From Metaruminococcus_A sp050943475 (GTDB lineage: Bacteria > Bacillota > Clostridia > Oscillospirales > Ruminococcaceae): a stretch of DNA of 64,000 nt. A program made the position numbers and the translations under genes. The notes below the pieces were generated by a model, which ran no database searches, was not told where the DNA came from, and saw nothing but the letters and a program-made list of their open reading frames with translations. The stretch covers positions 193,601 to 257,600 of the forward strand of contig JBMNPF010000002.1 in assembly GCA_050943475.1 (NCBI GenBank), given 5' to 3'. How positions within the stretch are numbered: the first letter of the stretch is position 1; the number at the start of each line of letters is the position of its first letter. Shown piece by piece: positions 35,258-44,039 of this stretch.

Positions 35258-35630
35258 CTGAAGGAAAAAAGTCACATTCTGGTGGAAACGGTCATATTCT
35301 AATAACGGGGATAGCTTCCCTGCAAATGAAGAGAGCATCGCCCTTAACGAATGCGAGTATATTCAGAGGGCCTCTCCTAAACGTATCTGCCGTGCTCCGT
35401 GCAACAGCAGCCTCGGTCTTTTTCTGGTTTGGTTGAGCAAACGCTTCGCCTATTATTCCTCCCTTTGTTCATTCTTCCGGCCAGGCAAGTACAGAGTGCT
35501 GTAAACACCCCTCACTTCATCCCAACAAATCCGCATACCACAACCCAACAATCACTCAATACCTTATAATGGCAATGATTCCCCGTGTTTGGAACATTAC
35601 CAGCCATTGCACGGCAAATAAAACAGACGT
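35258..35630. other. Long intergenic stretch without recognisable gene
   Basis: About 370 bp between the YgaP-like gene and a terminator. Both strands contain only short, interrupted reading frames and no ribosome-binding-site-backed start. The composition is less AT-rich than the neighbouring intergenic DNA. I see no tRNA, riboswitch or clear repeat. It could be remnant coding sequence or a small RNA, but nothing supports either directly. Confidence 0.4.
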
Positions 35631-35655
35631 AAAAAGGCTCCCTTTCGGGGAGCCT
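35631..35655 (-). terminator. Terminator of the flavin reductase gene
   Basis: An 8-bp GC-rich stem AGGCTCCC/GGGAGCCT, with TTTTT on minus-strand exit, about 80 bp after the gene stop. Confidence 0.75.
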
Positions 35656-35735
35656 ACATAGTGAAAGCAAATATGCATTTTTTCTTTTATAAAAACAAGT
35701 CAGGACAAGCCCGTATCTGTTTTTTATCCCTCAAC

Positions 35736-36380
35736 CTAATTCAGCGGAGTAAAAAATTCGGCGCTCTTCCCACAAATGGGACATACATAATCTGCCGGAA
35801 GTGTATCAGCCTCTAAAATATACCCACAAATAGAGCAGCAGAATCCTTTTTTAACCGGTGCTTCCGGCTGTGCAGATTCTCCTTTATAGGATGGAGCGCT
35901 TTTCGGAGTGCCACCCTTTTTGACTGTTTGGTAATATGCATAGGTCATTACCTCTTCATCGCTTAAAATTTCAGCGGCCAATGCCTCGCCAATAAACATC
36001 ACATGGGTTCCCAAATCAATCTGCTGCAGCACCTTACAGCTAAAGCGTGCGGCGGCATTCTGAGTTACATAGGCAATTCCCTGTTCATCGGTTGCTGTTT
36101 GAAGTCCCTCAAACTTGTCCACATCTGCGCTGCATTTAAAGCCGAAAGTACCAATTAAATTCATATCCGCACTCTGGGTTAAAGCAACCGCAGTAAAATA
36201 GCCGGAGTTTTCAATTGCCTTTTTGGTATAATTATCTTTATTTACCGTTACCGCAAGCTGTACTGGCTCCGCGGTAACCTGCGTTACCGTATTAACAATG
36301 CACCCGCACTGTTTACCGTCCAGATTGCTGGAAACAATGTAAAGCCCGTAACTGAGTTTATAAAATGCTTTTAAATCCAT
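35736..36380 (-). CDS. Flavin reductase - rubredoxin fusion (high-molecular-weight rubredoxin type)
   Basis: This 214-residue protein has a flavin-reductase-like FMN domain (1-150: MDLKAFYKLSYGLYIVSS, VNTVTQVTAEP, SGYFTAVAL, GTFGFKCSADVDKF) followed by a linker and a C-terminal rubredoxin. The rubredoxin has two CxxC-type pairs, CSICG and CPICG (residues about 179-204), ligating one iron. Related Hrb/NADH:rubredoxin oxidoreductase-linked proteins pass electrons to flavodiiron proteins to remove oxygen or NO in anaerobes. The gene is alone between terminators. Confidence 0.9.
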   Translation of the reverse strand: MDLKAFYKLSYGLYIVSSNLDGKQCGCIVNTVTQVTAEPVQLAVTVNKDNYTKKAIENSGYFTAVALTQSADMNLIGTFGFKCSADVDKFEGLQTATDEQGIAYVTQNAAARFSCKVLQQIDLGTHVMFIGEALAAEILSDEEVMTYAYYQTVKKGGTPKSAPSYKGESAQPEAPVKKGFCCSICGYILEADTLPADYVCPICGKSAEFFTPLN

Positions 36381-36446
36381 AAAAGAGTCCCCCTTTTTCT
36401 GTTACCCTTACTTTACTCCAGATTCAGAAATTAATCAAGCATTTAT

Positions 36447-36475
36447 TAAAAAAGCAGGCTGTATACAGCCTGCTT
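36447..36475 (-). terminator. Terminator of the coat-protein genes
   Basis: A perfect 24-bp palindrome (36452-36475), with the T-run on the minus strand immediately after it. It ends 4 bp from the CotF-like gene stop. Confidence 0.85.
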
Positions 36476-36479
36476 GGGA

Positions 36480-36752
36480 TTAAGAATTTGGGTTGGAAAA
36501 TTTGGTTTTTGCCTCGTTAATTTTTTGCTGCTCAGCCGGCTGTGTCTGGTACCAGCCGCGTTTTGTCATTTCCTGAAAAACTTCATTTTGAATTTGGTGT
36601 TCATCGGCCAAAATGCTCATAAATTCATTGTAAACGGTTGGTGTTGAGCATTCACCAGCAAAAATATTGTAATCGTCAGTCAAAAACTTTTGCGAAATTA
36701 AAGCGTCATTGAGAATTTCACGGTCATCAAAAGTTTGATTTTGAATTTCCAT
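36480..36752 (-). CDS. CotF-like spore coat protein
   Basis: This 90-residue helical protein matches the coat F domain (PF07875): FDDREILNDALISQKFLTDDYNIFAGECSTPTVYNEFMSILADEHQIQNEVFQEMTKRGWYQTQPA. Coat F proteins are made late in sporulation in the mother cell. It is the second gene of a pair with the 61-residue gene 14 bp upstream. Its presence supports a spore-forming host. Confidence 0.88.
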   Translation of the reverse strand: MEIQNQTFDDREILNDALISQKFLTDDYNIFAGECSTPTVYNEFMSILADEHQIQNEVFQEMTKRGWYQTQPAEQQKINEAKTKFSNPNS

Positions 36753-36766
36753 TATCCTTATCCTCC

Positions 36767-36952
36767 TCAGTTAAGCTGATTGAGCAGTTTGTTGTAATGC
36801 GCCTGATGCATTGCGGAAATCTGCTCACATTTCTGTTTGAGCTGTGGATCGGTACAGGCACTGGAATAAAGCTTAAACTTTTTGATCACGGTTTGCTCAA
36901 GGTTAAGCTGTTCTTCAATCGCCATTAATTCTTTGGATGTAAGATTCGGCAT
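36767..36952 (-). CDS. Small coat-associated/ferritin-like helical protein
   Basis: This 61-residue protein starts at the ATG at 36950-36952 after a full AGGAGGT; the longer reading to 37072 translates the mreB terminator region and is rejected. TSKELMAIEEQLNLEQTVIKKFKLYSSACTDPQLKQKCEQISAMHQAHYNKLLNQL is a two-helix peptide repeatedly found just before CotF-like genes in Clostridia. Co-expression in sporulation is likely, and its function is unassigned. Confidence 0.8.
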   Translation of the reverse strand: MPNLTSKELMAIEEQLNLEQTVIKKFKLYSSACTDPQLKQKCEQISAMHQAHYNKLLNQLN

Positions 36953-37011
36953 GGTAAGACCTCCTAAAAAGATTTCTAAAAATAGTATGGGGAAAAACCA
37001 TGCGGGTATAC

Positions 37012-37041
37012 AAAAAAGGAATGGCAACAGCCATTCCTTTT
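37012..37041 (-). terminator. Terminator after the mreB-like gene
   Basis: A 12-bp stem (AAAAGGAATGGC and complement) with an AACA loop. The T-run lies on the minus-strand exit, 9 bp after the stop. Confidence 0.85.
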
Positions 37042-37049
37042 CATCAAAT

Positions 37050-38066
37050 TTAATGGGTGTGTAAAATCGCATCCGAAAAACCTTGATTTAATACGTCAAG
37101 ATAATCAAAGGATTTTCCTGCGCCAATAGCCACACAGTTTTGCGGGTCTTCTGCAATAACAACCTTTACGCCAATTTCTTTTTCAATGAGCTTGTCCAAC
37201 CCGCCAAGCAAAGAACCGCCACCCGTCATAACAATGCCGTTTGTATAAATATCCCCAACCAATTCCGGCGGTGTTTCTTCCAAGATTTCTTTAATGGCAC
37301 CAATAATGGTCATTGCATGCTCATGGATAACCGGATAAATATCCGCCTGAGACAGGGTGAGCTTTTCCGGAAGCCCCCGGAGCAGGTTGCGCCCTTTCAC
37401 GTCGATTTTAACATTCGAATTGCCTTCATATGCATTGGCGATCTGAATTTTAATGGATTCTGCCATCCGTTCTCCAATGAGAATTTTATGTTCATTTCGC
37501 ACATAATCAATAATTGCCTGGTCAAAAGTCTGCCCGGCACATTTTACCGACCGGGATGATACAATTCCGCTTAGTGAAATAACGGCGATGTCCGTTGTAC
37601 CGCCGCCAATATCGACCATGAAAATACCATTCGCCTCAGCGATATCAATCCCCGCGCCGATTGCCGCTGCAATAGGTTCTTCTACCAGGTAGACTTTCCG
37701 TGCGCCTGCTTTAACAGCAGCGTCAACCACCGCATCCGCTTCAACCTTAGTTGTGGAAGACGGAATACAAATAGAAATCCGTGGTTTTATCATTAAGGTC
37801 CCGCAAATACGCCGGATATATTCGCGGATCATATACTCGGTCAAAATATGATTGGATATGACACCGTCTTTTAAGGGTCGCTCCGCAATAATATAGCTCG
37901 GTGTTTTACCAATCATTTCAAACGCTTTTTCACCGACTGCCAGCACTTCATCCTTACGTATATCAACTGCAACAACCGAAGGCTCAGACAGCACAATACC
38001 ACGGTTCCCCAAATAAATTATAATCGACGTTGTGCCAAGATCGATTCCAATATCCAAACCTGACAT
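37050..38066 (-). CDS. mreB: MreB/Mbl-type rod shape-determining actin
   Basis: This 338-residue protein starts at the ATG 7 bp after GGAGG. Actin-fold nucleotide motifs are present: DIGIDLGTTSIIIYL (phosphate 1), GIFMVDIGGGTTDIAVISL near residue 150 (phosphate 2), and GIVMTGGGSLLGGLDKLIEKE near 280 (adenosine motif). MreB filaments guide lateral cell-wall synthesis. mreC and mreD are not adjacent, so this may be the Mbl/MreBH-type second copy. It is monocistronic with its own terminator. Confidence 0.92.
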   Translation of the reverse strand: MSGLDIGIDLGTTSIIIYLGNRGIVLSEPSVVAVDIRKDEVLAVGEKAFEMIGKTPSYIIAERPLKDGVISNHILTEYMIREYIRRICGTLMIKPRISICIPSSTTKVEADAVVDAAVKAGARKVYLVEEPIAAAIGAGIDIAEANGIFMVDIGGGTTDIAVISLSGIVSSRSVKCAGQTFDQAIIDYVRNEHKILIGERMAESIKIQIANAYEGNSNVKIDVKGRNLLRGLPEKLTLSQADIYPVIHEHAMTIIGAIKEILEETPPELVGDIYTNGIVMTGGGSLLGGLDKLIEKEIGVKVVIAEDPQNCVAIGAGKSFDYLDVLNQGFSDAILHTH

Positions 38067-38137
38067 ATTACCGCCTCCGTTTTTCTGAAATCTCAAATTA
38101 TACCCATTATATGTTATTCTTCCAAATATTTCAACCG

Positions 38138-38833
38138 TTATTGCGTTGAAGCGAAACTGATCCCCTCAACGGTTTTGGCTCCCGACTCCTTTAAAACCTT
38201 GGCACAAGCTTCCATCGTCATTCCAGTGGTACAGACATCATCGCACAAAAGAAAGCATTTGCCAATCAGCTTTTCTGGTCTTTTTACCGTATATGCCTCT
38301 TTCAAGTTTTCTTTTCGTTCCTCCAGCGTCAGCAAATGCTGAAGTTCGGTTTTCTTTGCTTTCACAAGCACCTTTTCCAAAAGCGGAATACCGGTCAGTC
38401 TGCTGAGTTCTTTGGCAAGTTCCCGTGCTTGATTATAACCCCGCTTCCGGTATTTTGCCCGTTCCATTGGCACATAAACAATAAAATCATAACGAGCGGT
38501 GCCGCAAGAAAAGAAACAGGCGGACATAAATCCAGCAAGCGGCCTGGCATATTCCGAATGACCGCCAAACTTAAACCGGTGAATCGCCTTTTCACTGAGT
38601 TTATCATATGGGAATGGAGCCATCAAACAATCAATCGCTGCAAAACGTTCACAAATGCATTTGCGTTTGCCGCACTTGGGGCAGCAATCTTGGAGCGGAG
38701 AAAGGCGGGAACGACAGTCATCACAGCAATCCTGACGAAACGAAATCACTTTTCCGCAAAAGGGACAGGTGACCGGAAAGAACTGCTCCAATATCATTTC
38801 TTTTAGGTTGAACAGAGCCTTGTGTTTCATCAT
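38138..38833 (-). CDS. comF: ComF family protein (zinc ribbon - phosphoribosyltransferase)
   Basis: This 231-residue protein has a double zinc ribbon at the N-terminus (CPFCGK, CCDDC, CCPKCGKRKCIC, residues about 20-63) and a type I phosphoribosyltransferase domain with the PRPP loop LLCDDVCTTGMTMEACAKVL near residue 192. In competent bacteria ComF helps DNA uptake or integration through contact with ssDNA-processing proteins. It follows recD2 by 10 bp, a meaningful pairing since both handle single-stranded DNA. Confidence 0.92.
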   Translation of the reverse strand: MMKHKALFNLKEMILEQFFPVTCPFCGKVISFRQDCCDDCRSRLSPLQDCCPKCGKRKCICERFAAIDCLMAPFPYDKLSEKAIHRFKFGGHSEYARPLAGFMSACFFSCGTARYDFIVYVPMERAKYRKRGYNQARELAKELSRLTGIPLLEKVLVKAKKTELQHLLTLEERKENLKEAYTVKRPEKLIGKCFLLCDDVCTTGMTMEACAKVLKESGAKTVEGISFASTQ

Positions 38834-38843
38834 TGATCAATCC

Positions 38844-41060
38844 TTAAAACGAATCCTGCGGAAGCGCATAATTTTGGAGCCAGTACTTTAGACCAGTGTA
38901 ACGAAGCATTTTCCGATTGTTTTGGACCATATAGGCAAGCCGTTCCTTGGATCCAACAATGATAAGCAGCTGTTTTGCACGGGTCACCGCAGTATAGAGT
39001 AGGTTGCGGAAATACAGTTTATCAAAACCACCCAATACCGGAATAACAACCGCATTAAATTCACTGCCTTGGCTCTTGTGCACCGTAACGGCATATGCCA
39101 GTTCTAAATCCTCTGCCATTTCAACAGTGCAGCTTGCAATTCGGCCGTCAAAGTCGACCAAGATATAACCGTTATGAGTGTCAATGGCAAAAATGGTTCC
39201 AATATCGCCGTTGTAAATACCAACGCCCTTTTCATCGCCGCGCACCCAAGGCAGATCATAATTATTGCGTACCTGCATCACCTTGTCCCCTTCGCGGAAG
39301 AGGTATTTCCCAACCCGAACCTGATGCTTCTCCTTTGCCTCCGGATTGATTAACATTTGCAGGCGGGTATTGAGCATTTCAGTCCCCAATTCCCCTTTTC
39401 TGCTTGGACAAAGCACCTGAATATCCTTCACCGGTGAATAATCATAACTGCGCGGTAACCGCTCGCAAACAAGCTGAACCACTGTATCGGCGGCCTGTCC
39501 GACATTTTCGCGGGAAAGAAAAAAGAAATCGTTGTCCTTGCGGGATAAATCCGGCAACTCCCCTCGAACAATATCATGCGCATTGGTGACAATCAGACTC
39601 TGTGCGGCCTGCCGGAAAATTTCTTTCAGCGTTACAATGGTTACACACTCGCTGTCGATTAAATCTCTGAGAATATTCCCTGCCCCTACGGACGGGAGCT
39701 GATCCGAGTCCCCTACCAAAATGAGTTTGCAGTCGGGTTTTGCGGCACGGAGCAATGCTTCAAACAACAGGGTGTCCACCATAGACATTTCATCAATGAC
39801 AATAACGTCGCATTCCAGCTTGTTGGAATCGTTCCGGGCAAATTTCAAACGTCCGTCCGCGGAGTATTCTACCTCCAGCAGCCGGTGAATGGTCTTAGCC
39901 TCCCGCCCTGTTACATCGGACATCCGCTTGGCAGCACGACCGGTTGGCGCGGCAAGAAAGACATTTTTCTGCTGTTCCTCCAAAATGTCAATCATACCGT
40001 TGAGCGTGGTTGTCTTACCGGTACCGGGGCCGCCGGTAAGAATCATGATATTTTCACAAAGCGCGGCACGGATGGCCGTTCGCTGCAGCGTCTCATACAT
40101 CATACCGAGCCGCCGCTCCTCCGCGTCGATAAGCTGATCGGCATTTTCTGGCTCAAACACCAGTTCGCCCACCATTTCAGCAATACGGGAAGCAATATAA
40201 TTTTCCGCAACAAATAAATCCGGGAGATAATAGTAAGGCTGGCCGCGTTCCAACTCAACAAGGCTTTCCTCGGCCGCCATCTGCTCAATACAGGACTGCA
40301 CAATTTCTGGTTCTATCGAAAGCAACGGAACCGCCGCGGACAATAGCTTTTTTAACGGGAGACAGGTATGACCGTTGTTAAGGTTTTGCGACAATACATA
40401 ACGAACTGCCGCACGGATACGGTTTTCATTCTCCAAATCCATTTCGTAGCTTTTGGCAATTAAATCCGGAACCTCAAAGGAAAGACCAATTTCTTCATCG
40501 CACAAAACGTATGGGTTGGCAGTGATGATTTGGATTGCGTTCGGCCCCCAGATTTTCCAAACCTTAACTGCACAAACCGGCGTAATGGAAAATTTGGATA
40601 GAAACAGCATTACCCGGCGCACACCAAAAACATGCTTGAATTCCTCTGCAAGCGCCTCCGCCTTTTTGGGTGAAATCCCTTTGACCTGCGCAAGGCAGGA
40701 AGGATCGTTTTCAATTTGCTCCAGGGTTTCATCACCAAATTTATCGACAATACGGCGTGCAAGAGCTGGGCCAATGCCTTTGATACTCCCGGAAGCCAGA
40801 TAACGCATAATTGCTCCCGCGGTCGCCGGGAGCTTTCGATCAAAGGCCTCTGCCTTAAATTGATGCCCATAGGTGGGGTGGGTCGAAAAACGACCTATGA
40901 CATGCAGTTCTTCCCCCACTTCAACCGAAGCGAGGGGGCCTACGACACATATCAATTCATCGGACACGCCAAGGTTAATCACCGCAAAGCCACTGTCTGG
41001 GTTGCGGTAAACAACATCCTCAACCGAGCCCTGTATTTCTTCAAATTCTTGTTCCTGCAT
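38844..41060 (-). CDS. recD2: ATP-dependent RecD2-type DNA helicase
   Basis: This 738-residue protein has the RecD2 layout. An N-terminal OB-like region and helix-hairpin-helix segment (IKGIGPALARRIVDKFG, GISPKKAEALAEEF, near 90-145) come first. Two RecA-like superfamily I helicase domains follow, with Walker A GGPGTGKTTTLNG near 341, Walker B VIVIDEMSMVD, and the C-terminal VTVHKSQGSEF and YTAVTRAKQLL motifs. It is a 5'-3' helicase working without RecBC, in recombination and replication-fork repair. comF follows in the operon. Confidence 0.95.
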   Translation of the reverse strand: MQEQEFEEIQGSVEDVVYRNPDSGFAVINLGVSDELICVVGPLASVEVGEELHVIGRFSTHPTYGHQFKAEAFDRKLPATAGAIMRYLASGSIKGIGPALARRIVDKFGDETLEQIENDPSCLAQVKGISPKKAEALAEEFKHVFGVRRVMLFLSKFSITPVCAVKVWKIWGPNAIQIITANPYVLCDEEIGLSFEVPDLIAKSYEMDLENENRIRAAVRYVLSQNLNNGHTCLPLKKLLSAAVPLLSIEPEIVQSCIEQMAAEESLVELERGQPYYYLPDLFVAENYIASRIAEMVGELVFEPENADQLIDAEERRLGMMYETLQRTAIRAALCENIMILTGGPGTGKTTTLNGMIDILEEQQKNVFLAAPTGRAAKRMSDVTGREAKTIHRLLEVEYSADGRLKFARNDSNKLECDVIVIDEMSMVDTLLFEALLRAAKPDCKLILVGDSDQLPSVGAGNILRDLIDSECVTIVTLKEIFRQAAQSLIVTNAHDIVRGELPDLSRKDNDFFFLSRENVGQAADTVVQLVCERLPRSYDYSPVKDIQVLCPSRKGELGTEMLNTRLQMLINPEAKEKHQVRVGKYLFREGDKVMQVRNNYDLPWVRGDEKGVGIYNGDIGTIFAIDTHNGYILVDFDGRIASCTVEMAEDLELAYAVTVHKSQGSEFNAVVIPVLGGFDKLYFRNLLYTAVTRAKQLLIIVGSKERLAYMVQNNRKMLRYTGLKYWLQNYALPQDSF

Positions 41061-41111
41061 GTTTTATGTACCACCACTGTTTTATAATATCAAATTATAG
41101 TATAAACAGCC

Positions 41112-41573
41112 TTACTTTGCAAATGAAATCCGTTCAGCCAGTACAGAATCAACGGAATAAGGACTGCAAAAAATTACAGTTCCCTCTGAACACAGCATTT
41201 TGCAAAGAGCTTTTGTTTCCTCATCCAGGCCATTGTCCAGCAATATAATTTCTGTATCCTGGGTTTTATCCGACCAGGCTTGCTCCGATAGAACAGAGCG
41301 TACAATTTGCTCAAGGTTCTCTACGTGACCTGTTAACGGAAGGACAATAATTTCTATCCGTTTTGCACGTTGGTCGAAAAATGCGCGTCCCACCTGACGG
41401 ATAACATCAACAAGCCCCCATAACGCCAAAAAAATAATCGGAATTGCAGCGAGATACAGCACAGTATACACCGCCTTTGCTTCAGTTTCGATACCGATCT
41501 GCTTTATCTTATGCAATAAGCCTCCGTTCGGTTCCTTTATGAGAATTTTTAACTGAGATAACAATGGTTTCAA
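41112..41573 (-). CDS. Small membrane protein of unknown function
   Basis: This 153-residue reading has a TTG start (41571-41573) preceded at 12 bp by AGGA and by an in-frame stop, so the start is uncertain. A hydrophobic segment (about 38-62: VLYLAAIPIIFLALWGLVDVIRQV) is followed by a soluble alpha/beta stretch with EIIVLPLTGHVENLEQIVRSVL and TEIILLDNGLDEETKALC. I do not recognise a family, though the soluble part has a glycosyltransferase-like beta-alpha-beta feel. It lies after the metK terminator and before recD2, 51 bp away. Confidence 0.6.
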   Translation of the reverse strand: MKPLLSQLKILIKEPNGGLLHKIKQIGIETEAKAVYTVLYLAAIPIIFLALWGLVDVIRQVGRAFFDQRAKRIEIIVLPLTGHVENLEQIVRSVLSEQAWSDKTQDTEIILLDNGLDEETKALCKMLCSEGTVIFCSPYSVDSVLAERISFAK

Positions 41574-41654
41574 GAAGCATTTTTCGTCCTACGGCGACTT
41601 ATCAGCTTAGAAGTTCTGGAATTATGCACCATTTATTCGATTATATTCGCCAGC

Positions 41655-41687
41655 AAAAAACCGGCGGAATAAATCCGCCGGTTTTTT
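41655..41687 (-). terminator. Terminator of metK
   Basis: A 14-bp stem AAAAAACCGGCGGA with its complement and a 5-nt loop, about 60 bp after the metK stop. Confidence 0.9.
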
Positions 41688-41750
41688 GAAACATTATTTT
41701 TATAGGGGTGTACCAGAACAGCCGATTTTCCCATTTTGCCAAGTAAGAAT

Positions 41751-42935
41751 TTATTTAACCGCTGCTTTAAGCTCATCAATTTTGTCGGTCTTTTCCCAAG
41801 CAACGCCGAGATCCTCACGACCCATATGGCCATAAGCGGCAAGCTTGCGATAAATGGGTTTACGCAGATCAAGCTGACGAATAATCGCCGCCGGACGCAG
41901 ATCAAACACCTTGGTAACGGCTTCTGCAAGTTTTTCATCAGAAACAACGCCAGTGCCAAAGCTGTCAACCATAATAGAGACCGGATGCGCTACACCAATG
42001 GCGTAAGCAAGCTCAACTTCACATTTTTTGGCAAGTCCCGCTGCAACAACGTTTTTTGCCACCCAACGCGCCGCATACGCCGCGCTACGGTCAACCTTAG
42101 TCGGGTCTTTGCCCGAGAAAGCACCGCCGCCATGACGCGCATAGCCACCGTAGGTATCAACAATAATTTTACGTCCAGTCAAACCACTGTCTCCCTGCGG
42201 GCCGCCGATAACGAAACGTCCGGTTGGATTCACATAATATTTGGTGTTTTCATCCAGCAATTCAGCCGGAACAATCGGGGTGATAACGTGCTCAATAATA
42301 TCCGCACGGATTTGGCTCAAAGAAACAGCGTCGCTGTGCTGGGAAGAGACAACAACCGCATCTACCCGCACCGGTCTCCCCTCATCGTACTCAACGGTTA
42401 CCTGGGTTTTCCCATCCGGACGGAGATACGGCAGCGTACCATCCTTGCGGACTTCGGTCAAACGCATCGCGAGTTTCTGAGCCAGTGAAATCGGCATCGG
42501 CATCAACTCCGGGGTTTCATCACAGGCGAAGCCGAACATCATGCCCTGGTCGCCGGCGCCGGTGGAATCGGTATCCTCTCCGGAACCATCGCGTACTTCC
42601 AGTGCCTTGTCAACGCCCATTGCAATATCGCCGGACTGTTCGTCAATTGAGGTAACAACGGCACAGGTATTGCCGTCAAAACCATATTTTGCACGGTCGT
42701 AGCCAATGTCCAGCACAACTTTGCGCGCTACCTTCGGAATGTCGACGTATGTAGAAGTCGAAATTTCGCCCATAATATTGATGATACCAGTCGTCGTTGT
42801 GGTTTCGCAAGCGACACGCGCCATTGGATCTTTGGCGATGATTTCGTCGAGGATTGCATCGGAAATCTGGTCGCAAATTTTATCGGGATGTCCCTCGGTG
42901 ACCGATTCAGATGTAAACAAAAATTTTTTTGCCAT
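41751..42935 (-). CDS. metK: S-adenosylmethionine synthetase
   Basis: This 394-residue protein is collinear with bacterial MAT enzymes: TSESVTEGHPDKICDQISDAILD at the N-terminus, MMFGFACDETPELMPMPI near residue 130, the P-loop GGAFSGKDPTKVDRSAAYAARWVAKN near 270, and the ending HMGREDLGVAWEKTD. It makes SAM from methionine and ATP. The SAM-I riboswitch and terminator in the 5' leader give feedback by SAM. It is monocistronic. Confidence 0.98.
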   Translation of the reverse strand: MAKKFLFTSESVTEGHPDKICDQISDAILDEIIAKDPMARVACETTTTTGIINIMGEISTSTYVDIPKVARKVVLDIGYDRAKYGFDGNTCAVVTSIDEQSGDIAMGVDKALEVRDGSGEDTDSTGAGDQGMMFGFACDETPELMPMPISLAQKLAMRLTEVRKDGTLPYLRPDGKTQVTVEYDEGRPVRVDAVVVSSQHSDAVSLSQIRADIIEHVITPIVPAELLDENTKYYVNPTGRFVIGGPQGDSGLTGRKIIVDTYGGYARHGGGAFSGKDPTKVDRSAAYAARWVAKNVVAAGLAKKCEVELAYAIGVAHPVSIMVDSFGTGVVSDEKLAEAVTKVFDLRPAAIIRQLDLRKPIYRKLAAYGHMGREDLGVAWEKTDKIDELKAAVK

Positions 42936-42971
42936 TTTAAAACCTCCATAAAAGTAAATAAACGGTGATGC

Positions 42972-43005
42972 AAAAAGAAAAGCACTCGGAAAAAACCGAG
43001 TGCTT
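42972..43005 (-). terminator. Attenuator terminator of the SAM riboswitch
   Basis: The stem AAGCACTCGG/CCGAGTGCTT closes a T6 loop and is followed by TTTTCTTTTT on the minus strand. Confidence 0.92.
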
Positions 43006-43024
43006 GAAACATTTTGAACTGTTC

Positions 43025-43116
43025 CTCATCTTTCGGTTTTCACCGCAGGATTTGGCACCTTACTGAAAAGGTTGCCGGGCTTCATAGGACCTGATTCCTC
43101 AGCCACTCTTGATAAG
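43025..43116 (-). promoter_or_regulatory. SAM-I riboswitch (S box)
   Basis: Read on the minus strand, the consensus order is clear: CTTATCAAGAGTGGCTGAGG, then GGTCCTATGAAGCCCGGCAACC, AAGGTGCCAAATCC and GAAAGATGAG. Binding of SAM favours the following terminator and switches metK off. Confidence 0.97.
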
Positions 43117-43132
43117 GTTATTTATCGTATGT

Positions 43133-43161
43133 ATTGTACCAGATTCATATTGACTTGTCAA
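43133..43161 (-). promoter_or_regulatory. Promoter of metK
   Basis: TTGACA (43156-43161) and TACAAT (43133-43138) with 17-bp spacing. It overlaps the last codons of ribU, whose stop is at 43158. Confidence 0.88.
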
Positions 43162-43718
43162 CCCTCGAATAAATGCCCCTGCAGTAAAGTACCGACCGAC
43201 TTGCTAAGAAGGAAAGCAATAATTCCGTTTACACCGGCCTTTATGAGGTTAAAAGGCAAAATAATAGGGACAAGAATTTGCAGGACAGCATCAACCGGCG
43301 TTCCCATAAACAACGGCGTGAAAACGAGATTCCAAAGGAGCATGACCACGGTCATGGTGAGGATGCCACAGACAAGTCCAATAATCGAACGCTTAATCGC
43401 TTTGTTTTTATGGGTGATTAAGCCGAAAACCAAGACAAAACTCCCCGTAGCAAAAAGATGCATTAAAATGCCGATAAATCCGCTCGCCGCGCTTACCGTC
43501 AGTCCCTGGATGACCGACACGACCACGGTCAAACACAATCCGGCTACCGGGCCAAACAAAAATGTCCCGAAAAAAATGGGAATATCCGCTGGGTCATACT
43601 CCAGAAAAGGAGCTGCCGGAAACAGCGGAAAATGAATGAACGAGACCAGCACAATCGAAATTGCGCAAAGCAATCCCAATGCCGTCAGTTTTCGTGTAGA
43701 CATGCTTACATTTGCCAT
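43158..43718 (-). CDS. ribU: Riboflavin ECF transporter substrate-binding protein RibU
   Basis: This 186-residue membrane protein has five or six helices and the RibU-like N-terminal region FIHFPLFPAAPFLEYDPADIPIFFGTFLFGPVAGL, which shapes the flavin pocket. It also has QGLTVSAASGFIGILMHLFATGSF. RibU is the S-component that works with a shared EcfT and two ATPases, not encoded here. An FMN riboswitch upstream confirms a role in flavin uptake. The metK promoter starts in its last codons. Confidence 0.94.
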   Translation of the reverse strand: MANVSMSTRKLTALGLLCAISIVLVSFIHFPLFPAAPFLEYDPADIPIFFGTFLFGPVAGLCLTVVVSVIQGLTVSAASGFIGILMHLFATGSFVLVFGLITHKNKAIKRSIIGLVCGILTMTVVMLLWNLVFTPLFMGTPVDAVLQILVPIILPFNLIKAGVNGIIAFLLSKSVGTLLQGHLFEG

Positions 43719-43836
43719 TGAAGAATTCCTCCATATAATTTTGAATTACCCCATATTTTTCCTTACGCCAAAGGCTTTCTTGTACGGCGGCAGCAAAATA
43801 AAGGGCTTATTATAAATTAACAGAGGCTGTTTTGGG

Positions 43837-43868
43837 AAAACAAAAGCCCCCAGGCAAAACCTGAGGGC
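43837..43868 (-). terminator. Attenuator terminator of the FMN riboswitch
   Basis: The 9-bp stem GCCCTCAGG/CCTGGGGGC (one G-U) with a 5-nt loop is followed by TTTTGTTTT on the minus strand. Confidence 0.88.
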
Positions 43869-43888
43869 GCGCGAAAACAAAAGCGTTT

Positions 43889-44009
43889 CCGTTTCTTTCA
43901 TCCGGACTATACCGTCGGTCTTGGAATCACACCAAAGTCAGCAAAGCTCGTGGACTAAGGCCAAAGGCCCATTACCACCGGTGGAGAATCGCACTCCGCC
44001 CTGAAACAG
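43889..44009 (-). promoter_or_regulatory. FMN riboswitch (RFN element)
   Basis: On the minus strand: CAGGGCGGAGTGCGATTCTCC, then ACCGGTGGTAATGGGC, GTCCACGAGC, the block GATTCCAAGACCGACGG and TATAGTCCGGATGAAAGAAAC. This is the complete RFN order. It controls ribU by termination. Confidence 0.97.
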
Positions 44010-44039
44010 ACACTATTAAATTATAAACGAAATCAATTT

